Positions 32,863 through 37,364 of a DNA stretch of 37,364 bases are shown here, in pieces. This DNA is from an uncultured Bacteroidia bacterium (GTDB taxonomy: Bacteria > Bacteroidota > Bacteroidia > Bacteroidales > Prolixibacteraceae): assembly GCA_903854235.1 (NCBI GenBank), contig CAINVV010000172.1, positions 1 to 37,364 of the forward strand, given 5' to 3'. Position 1 is the stretch's first letter, and every line of letters starts with the position of its first letter. A program made the translations under genes and the position numbers. The notes under the pieces were generated by a model. The model was not told where the DNA came from. It did not search any database and worked only from the letters and a program-made list of their open reading frames with translations.

Positions 32863-34566
32863 CTAATATCTTCTCTTCCGCTCAATCCTTTTGAAATCCG
32901 TTCTTCCCTCGGTACGAGGTGTGCCACCGCTGCGTCTGCCGCGGAAGGACCTGTCGTCCCGGTTTTCCTCGAACACCTCTACATCGAAGAAGGATCCCCG
33001 GTAGGACATACCTCTGGAATTGCGTAGCAATGCCTTTCCAGCTGCATCTTCCACCTCAACGACGGAATAGCTGCCAAACAGGTCAATTCTGCCAATCTCG
33101 ACGTTTCTGCGTCCGGTAGCCTCTACCACGAAGTTGATTACCTCTTTGGGAGAGATGCCCTTGGCCAGTCCGACGTTGAGCCTGAACTTGGTCAGTCCCT
33201 CGGTGACAACCACGCGCGGACTTCTTCGTTCTTCGTGACCGTCGGGAATGTTCAGATCCGGTGTGCTGCCATAGTAATCAAGGAACCTGTTGAATTCCAG
33301 TGAAACGATGTGTTTGATCAGTTCTTCTTTGGAAAGATTGTCAAATTTCTCGTAAACGGCAGGAAGGAAGGGTGCGATCTCCTCCTCGTTGACAGTTACC
33401 TCCTGCAATTTGTCTGTGAGGAAGAAAAGCTGCTTTTCGCAGATTTCCTTGCCCGACGGGACGGGTTTGCGGATAAATTTCTTGCCAAGGTTCTTCTCAA
33501 TCATCCGGATACGACCGTGTTCCTTCAGGTGAATGATCGAAATCGATACTCCTGATTTTCCGGCTCTACCGGTACGGCCGCTTCGGTGGGTGTAATTTTC
33601 CGAATCATCGGGAAGGTTGTAATTGACCACGTGAGTAAGGTCGTTGACATCCAGTCCACGGGCAGCCACATCGGTGGCAACCAGGATCTGAACACCCCTG
33701 TTGCGGAATTTATCCATCACGAAGTCGCGCTGCTGCTGGCTCAAATCACCGTGCAGTGCCTCTGCGCTGTAGTTATCCTGAATCAACTGGGAAGCCACTT
33801 CTCCGGTTTCCTGACGGGTGCGGCAAAAGACGATGCCATATACCTCAGGAACAAAATCCAGCACCCGTTTGAGGGCGAGGTAGCGATCCTTTGCGTGCAC
33901 CATGTGGTAGATATGTTCAACATTGTCGGCACCGCTGTTCTTTTTGCCAACCGCGATTTCCAGCGGATTGGTCATGTAATTCTTGGCAATGGCAGCCACC
34001 TCTTTCGGCATGGTCGCGGAAAAAAGAAGGGTATTTTTCTCCTTTGGCGTCATCGCCAGGATGGCATCCACATCCTCCTGGAAGCCCATGTTGAGCATTT
34101 CGTCGGCTTCGTCGAGTACCAGAATCGAAATTTGGGAAAGATCCACCTTATTTTTGCGGATCATGTCGTGCATCCTGCCTGGAGTCGCGGTGATGATGTG
34201 GGTTCCGGCGCGGAGTGCCTTTACCTGTGCTCCCATGTCTGCACCACCATATACGGGTGTTATGACTATTTCTGGTAAAAATTGGGAATACTCTTTGATT
34301 TCCCGGGCGATCTGAACGCAAAGTTCACGCGTTGGGCTCAGGATCAATGCCTGGGGAACCCTGTTTGACGGGTTGATGGTCTGTAAAATCGGAAGTCCAA
34401 AGGCGGCCGTCTTGCCAGTTCCCGTTTGGGCCAGGCCGACGATGTCTTTGGGTTCCTGTAAAAAAATCGGAATAAATTGTTCCTGAATCGGGGATGGTGT
34501 TTCGAAGCCCATTGCTTCGATCCCTCTCAGGATTCGGGGGTCGAGCCCCATTTCATTGAATTGCAT
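32863..34566 (-). CDS. DEAD-box RNA helicase with DbpA RNA-binding domain
   Basis: This ATP-dependent RNA helicase probably acts in ribosome assembly or RNA turnover. From the ATG at 34566 it has 567 residues. The Q motif GFETPSPIQ is at 20-28, Walker A AQTGTGKT at 46-53, PTREL at 78-82 and DEAD at 152-155. SAT is at 183-185 and HRSGRTGRAG at 327-336. A DbpA-type RRM-like domain follows at about 453-533 (KFRLNVGLAKGISPKEVINF), then a basic Arg/Gly tail ending IERKRRY. DbpA domains bind 23S rRNA hairpin 92 in E. coli. Whether this one does so is inferred. ATG 34617 would add 17 non-family residues. Confidence 0.95.
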   Translation of the reverse strand: MQFNEMGLDPRILRGIEAMGFETPSPIQEQFIPIFLQEPKDIVGLAQTGTGKTAAFGLPILQTINPSNRVPQALILSPTRELCVQIAREIKEYSQFLPEIVITPVYGGADMGAQVKALRAGTHIITATPGRMHDMIRKNKVDLSQISILVLDEADEMLNMGFQEDVDAILAMTPKEKNTLLFSATMPKEVAAIAKNYMTNPLEIAVGKKNSGADNVEHIYHMVHAKDRYLALKRVLDFVPEVYGIVFCRTRQETGEVASQLIQDNYSAEALHGDLSQQQRDFVMDKFRNRGVQILVATDVAARGLDVNDLTHVVNYNLPDDSENYTHRSGRTGRAGKSGVSISIIHLKEHGRIRMIEKNLGKKFIRKPVPSGKEICEKQLFFLTDKLQEVTVNEEEIAPFLPAVYEKFDNLSKEELIKHIVSLEFNRFLDYYGSTPDLNIPDGHEERRSPRVVVTEGLTKFRLNVGLAKGISPKEVINFVVEATGRRNVEIGRIDLFGSYSVVEVEDAAGKALLRNSRGMSYRGSFFDVEVFEENRDDRSFRGRRSGGTPRTEGRTDFKRIERKRRY

Positions 34567-34668
34567 TTGTTTTTGAATTGCGAGGAAACAGGGGCATTGG
34601 CCCGCAGTCTTCCTCATTTGTAATATGAAATCTTTAACTTATGTAGAATGTAAAGATTCTGATTTTTG

Positions 34669-34704
34669 CTTTGTGATACTTTGTGTCTTCGTGCTTTTGT
34701 GGCT
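34669..34704 (-). repeat. CACAAAG-type dispersed repeat
   Basis: On the minus strand the segment reads GCCACAAAAGCACGAAGACA followed by CAAAGTATCACAAAG. It resembles the ACCACAAAGGCACGAAGACACAAAG-like repeat seen between genes in many bacterial and archaeal genomes. It lies in the 256-base gap between der and the helicase gene. Confidence 0.55.
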
Positions 34705-34822
34705 ATTTTTCTGCCACACGTCTTCCGCCACTTCAAGATCCTTAAGGGATCTACTCAGCCAAACAACCTAAAATCTTAATCTTTCATTCTTTCTTCCCCA
34801 GTTGGGGAGCACCGTAAAACAG

Positions 34823-36133
34823 CTATTTCTGTCTAAAGAAGAGCTGAATGGGAACACCCGTAAAGTCGAAAGTTGCCCTGATTTTGTTTTCAAGGTATCG
34901 CTTGTAAGGTTCTTTGATGTATTGCGGCAAGTTGCAGAAGAAGGCAAAACAAGGAGTCTGGTATCTTGGCAACTGCGTAACATATTTGATCTTGATGTAT
35001 TTTCCCTTGTAGGCAGGAGGAGAAAATCCCTCCAAAGCATCCTGCAAAAGCTCGTTCAATTTTGAAGTGGGAACGTGCTTGGTCTTGTTGTTGTATACCC
35101 GCATGGCCTCCTCCAAAATTTTAAGGACCCTTTGTTTGGTTACCGCCGAACTGAATACAATCGGGACATCCGTAATTGGTGCAAATTTTTCGTAAATCTG
35201 TGCCTCGAATTCCTTCATGGTCTTGTTGTCCTTTTCAACCAGATCCCATTTATTGACCACCACGACCACCCCTTTTTTATTCCTGTGTATCAGGTGAAAA
35301 ATGGATACATCCTGTGCTTCCACGCCGCGTGTGGCGTCCAGCATCATGATACAGACATCTGCATTTTCGATGGTTCGAACGGAGCGCATCACAGAGTAGA
35401 ATTCAACGTCCTCCTTCTCTTTTGCTTTTTTACGTAAACCGGCCGTATCAATCAGGATGAAATCGTATCCGAATTTGGTGTAACGTTGTGCCACGGAGTC
35501 GCGGGTCGTCCCGGCCACTTCGGTCACGATGTGCCGCTCTTCCCCGATCAGGGTATTGATGGTAGATGATTTTCCTACGTTAGGTCTTCCAACAATGGCA
35601 ATAACAGGAATGTGAGATTCTTCCGGTTCTTCCACCGGTTCAGGAAAATGTTTGACCACTTCGTCCAACAAATCACCAGTGCCCAATCCATTGATGGAAG
35701 AGACACAGTAGATTTCCTCCACGCCCATGTTGAAAAATTCATTGGCATCGAGGGCACGCTTGTGGTTGTCCACTTTGTTCACCACGGTCATGTAGGGTTT
35801 CTTGCTTTTGCGGAGCAGGTTGTTGACCTCCTGGTCCAGATCGGTGACGCCCATCTCGACATCCACCAGAAAAAGGATCAGGTCGGCTTCTCCGATGGCC
35901 AAATTCACCTGCCGGCGGATTTCACCTTCGAAAACATCTTCTGAACCGGAAACATATCCACCGGTATCGATGACAGAAAATTCTTTGCCGTTCCAGACGG
36001 ATTTGCCGTAGTTACGGTCGCGCGTTACGCCCGGCTCATCGTCGACAATGGCCATTCTCGACTCGGTAAGCCTGTTAAAAAAGGTGGATTTGCCTACGTT
36101 TGGGCGTCCAACGATTGCTATGATGTTGCTCAT
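34823..36133 (-). CDS. der: Ribosome-assembly GTPase Der (EngA)
   Basis: Der has two tandem GTPase domains and a KH-like C-terminal domain, and is needed for 50S subunit assembly. From the ATG at 36133 ([17 protein letters not shown]) it has 436 residues, the family norm. The first P-loop is GRPNVGKS at 9-16 with DEPGVTRD and NKVD. The second is GRPNVGKS near 182-189 with the matching TTRDS, DTAG and NKWD motifs. The KH domain runs from about 350 to the end. The longer frame to 36169 would overlap era. It lies 16 bases downstream of era and is co-transcribed with it. Confidence 0.97.
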   Translation of the reverse strand: MSNIIAIVGRPNVGKSTFFNRLTESRMAIVDDEPGVTRDRNYGKSVWNGKEFSVIDTGGYVSGSEDVFEGEIRRQVNLAIGEADLILFLVDVEMGVTDLDQEVNNLLRKSKKPYMTVVNKVDNHKRALDANEFFNMGVEEIYCVSSINGLGTGDLLDEVVKHFPEPVEEPEESHIPVIAIVGRPNVGKSSTINTLIGEERHIVTEVAGTTRDSVAQRYTKFGYDFILIDTAGLRKKAKEKEDVEFYSVMRSVRTIENADVCIMMLDATRGVEAQDVSIFHLIHRNKKGVVVVVNKWDLVEKDNKTMKEFEAQIYEKFAPITDVPIVFSSAVTKQRVLKILEEAMRVYNNKTKHVPTSKLNELLQDALEGFSPPAYKGKYIKIKYVTQLPRYQTPCFAFFCNLPQYIKEPYKRYLENKIRATFDFTGVPIQLFFRQK

Positions 36134-36149
36134 GAAATGAAATAGTGCC

Positions 36150-37034
36150 TTATTGTTGTTCGTATCCAAAATTACGAAGTTGGATCTCCTTGTCGCGCCA
36201 TTCTTTGGTTACTTTGACAAATACTTCCAGAAAAACCTTCTTTCCGAAAAATTCTTCCATATCTATCCGGGCTGCCGTTCCGACTCTTTTCAGAGCCTCT
36301 CCCCTGTGACCAATGATGATCCCCTTCTGGGTTTCACGCGACACATGGATGACCGCTGCAATTTTTAGAATTTTCCCTTCGTCCTTAAAGGATTCCACCT
36401 CGATCTCCACCGAGTAGGGAACCTCTTTGTCGTAGAAAAGAAGGATCTTTTCACGAATGATCTCCTGCGCGAAGAAACGTTCATTGCGATCGGTCAGTTC
36501 ATCTTTTGGAAAATAGGGCGCCCCTTCAGGAAGATTGGCCAGAATACGCGCAAATACGTACTCCAGGTTGAATTTTTCTTTGGCTGAGATCGGAATGATC
36601 TCCGAATTGGGTACCAGCACTTTCCATTGTTCCACCAGCTTGATCAACTCCGGCTGATCGGTTAAATCGATCTTGTTGATCAAAATCATGACAGGAACTT
36701 CTGCCATTTTCAATTTATCGAGGTATTCGATGTTTTTGTCGATACTCTCGGCCACATCCGTGACATAAAGCAAAACATCGGCATCACTCAATGCAGTATC
36801 AACGGTCTTTAACATCGATTCCTGCAATTTGTAAACAGGTTTCAATATCCCGGGCGTATCAGAATAAACAATCTGGAAATCCTCGCCATTGACAATGCCT
36901 TTGATGCGGTGACGGGTGGTCTGCATTTTCGACGTGATGATCGAAAGCTTCTCCCCCACCATGGCGTTCATCAAGGTCGACTTGCCAACGTTTGGATTAC
37001 CGATGATGTTTACAAATCCTGATTTATGTCCCAT
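36150..37034 (-). CDS. era: Ribosome-assembly GTPase Era
   Basis: Era binds the 3' end of 16S rRNA and helps mature the 30S subunit. From the ATG at 37034 ([20 protein letters not shown]) it has 294 residues. Its G motifs are GNPNVGKS (P-loop, about 13-20), DTPG near 60-63 and NKID near 122-125. A C-terminal KH domain follows, with [21 protein letters not shown] carrying the GxxG loop (GHRG). The start at 37076 is rejected because it would begin upstream of the predicted promoter -7 box's start site. Era and Der together form a ribosome-assembly operon. Confidence 0.97.
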   Translation of the reverse strand: MGHKSGFVNIIGNPNVGKSTLMNAMVGEKLSIITSKMQTTRHRIKGIVNGEDFQIVYSDTPGILKPVYKLQESMLKTVDTALSDADVLLYVTDVAESIDKNIEYLDKLKMAEVPVMILINKIDLTDQPELIKLVEQWKVLVPNSEIIPISAKEKFNLEYVFARILANLPEGAPYFPKDELTDRNERFFAQEIIREKILLFYDKEVPYSVEIEVESFKDEGKILKIAAVIHVSRETQKGIIIGHRGEALKRVGTAARIDMEEFFGKKVFLEVFVKVTKEWRDKEIQLRNFGYEQQ

Positions 37035-37064
37035 ATATACTGCTGATTGTCTGAAAAATCTGCG

Positions 37065-37072
37065 CAAAGGTA
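37065..37072 (-). promoter_or_regulatory. -7 promoter element of era-der
   Basis: On the minus strand this reads TACCTTTG followed by CG, an exact TAnnTTTG match. It predicts transcription from about 37058 and a leader of about 24 bases. The repeat region lies directly upstream. Confidence 0.5.
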
Positions 37073-37098
37073 ACAATTTTTCGCATCATTCAGCATGC

Positions 37099-37175
37099 TC
37101 CTCACCGGGTGAATCCACTCCCAATCCATTTGTATCTGCGATCTTCTTTCCCTTGACCCTCTCTGTGATACCTCC
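37099..37175. repeat. 77-bp direct repeat, copy 1
   Basis: The block begins TCCTCACCGGGTGAATCCAC and ends GTGATACCTCC. It is repeated at 37288-37364 with a single mismatch (C to T at 37120 against 37309). The copies start 189 bases apart. Confidence 0.85.
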
Positions 37176-37267
37176 AAATGCTTTTTGTTCACCCGGCGAG
37201 TAAGCGCAAACACAAACTCAACGGGTGAAGGATGGGGTGATTCATCCAACCGATTTACCCCGCAACT

Positions 37268-37304
37268 GATTCACCCGGTGAGTCTGTTCCTCACCGGGTG
37301 AATC
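37268..37304. repeat. Perfect 15-bp hairpin (REP-like)
   Basis: GATTCACCCGGTGAG (37268-37282) and CTCACCGGGTGAATC (37290-37304) are exact inverted copies around a seven-base loop. Degenerate related pieces occur at 37188-37200 (GTTCACCCGGCGAG) and near 37221. The right arm overlaps the start of the second 77-bp repeat. Confidence 0.75.
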
Positions 37305-37364
37305 CACTTCCAATCCATTTGTATCTGCGATCTTCTTTCCCTTGACCCTCTCTGTGATACCTCC
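37288..37364. repeat. 77-bp direct repeat, copy 2, reaching the window end
   Basis: This is 76 of 77 bases identical to 37099-37175. The window stops exactly where copy 1 stops matching in length, so the true repeat unit may be longer. If the series continues, the period would be 189 bases. Confidence 0.85.

Noticed and set aside
37010-37249. Minus-strand ORF (79 aa) upstream of era
   Set aside because: It runs through the repeat block and the era start region; the apparent protein is translated repeat sequence.

Overview
The window is chromosomal DNA of a member of the Bacteroidota, probably Bacteroidales or a close relative. The evidence is the gene content: a DUF3078 protein, a Porin_10-type porin, a lysyl-tRNA synthetase with a long tail after motif 3, and a PMCA-type Ca2+ ATPase. 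Promoter candidates also fit the Bacteroidota -7 consensus TAnnTTTG, ribosome binding sites look weak, and TTG or GTG starts are used. Most of the window is core housekeeping. I see no phage, insertion sequence, CRISPR array, tRNA or rRNA gene.

Layout from left to right: a terminator hairpin and a small acidic ORF; miaA (tRNA modification); a convergent small protein with an Asp/Glu-rich tail; pheT with a coupled GNAT acetyltransferase; an AHSA1/SRPBCC gene divergent from a UbiA-family prenyltransferase; an unrecognised exported protein with an HExxH motif; and a DUF3078 outer-membrane protein. Next comes a seven-gene minus-strand efflux operon reading TetR, TolC, HlyD, ATPase, ATPase, ABC-2 permease, ABC-2 permease. 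It resembles E. coli CecR/YbhGFSR, but the double ATPase is split in two and a TolC partner is included. A palindromic operator overlaps its promoter. Divergent from it are a Ca2+ P-type ATPase and a porin.

The porin gene meets a recJ-nudix pair tail to tail with overlapping stop codons. Divergent from recJ is lysS-gpsA, followed by pgi, an unknown lipoprotein and an RluA-type pseudouridine synthase in one tight unit, then a ferredoxin-nitroreductase fusion. On the minus strand follow a DbpA-like DEAD-box helicase and era-der, the ribosome-assembly GTPases. The right edge holds two copies of a 77-bp repeat spaced 189 bp apart, with a strong hairpin; the second copy is cut by the window end.

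The least explained signal lies between genes. Arrays of octamers (GACTNNNN) begin at or just after stop codons, in the sense direction, at three separate genes. A related nonamer (ACTTTAGTC) lies directly upstream of both start codons of a divergent pair. Other dispersed repeats are present too. The best protein-level candidates for new biology are the HEEGH protein, the lipoprotein coupled to the pseudouridine synthase, and the extra membrane segments in the Ca2+ ATPase. I did not find an obvious new multi-gene system.
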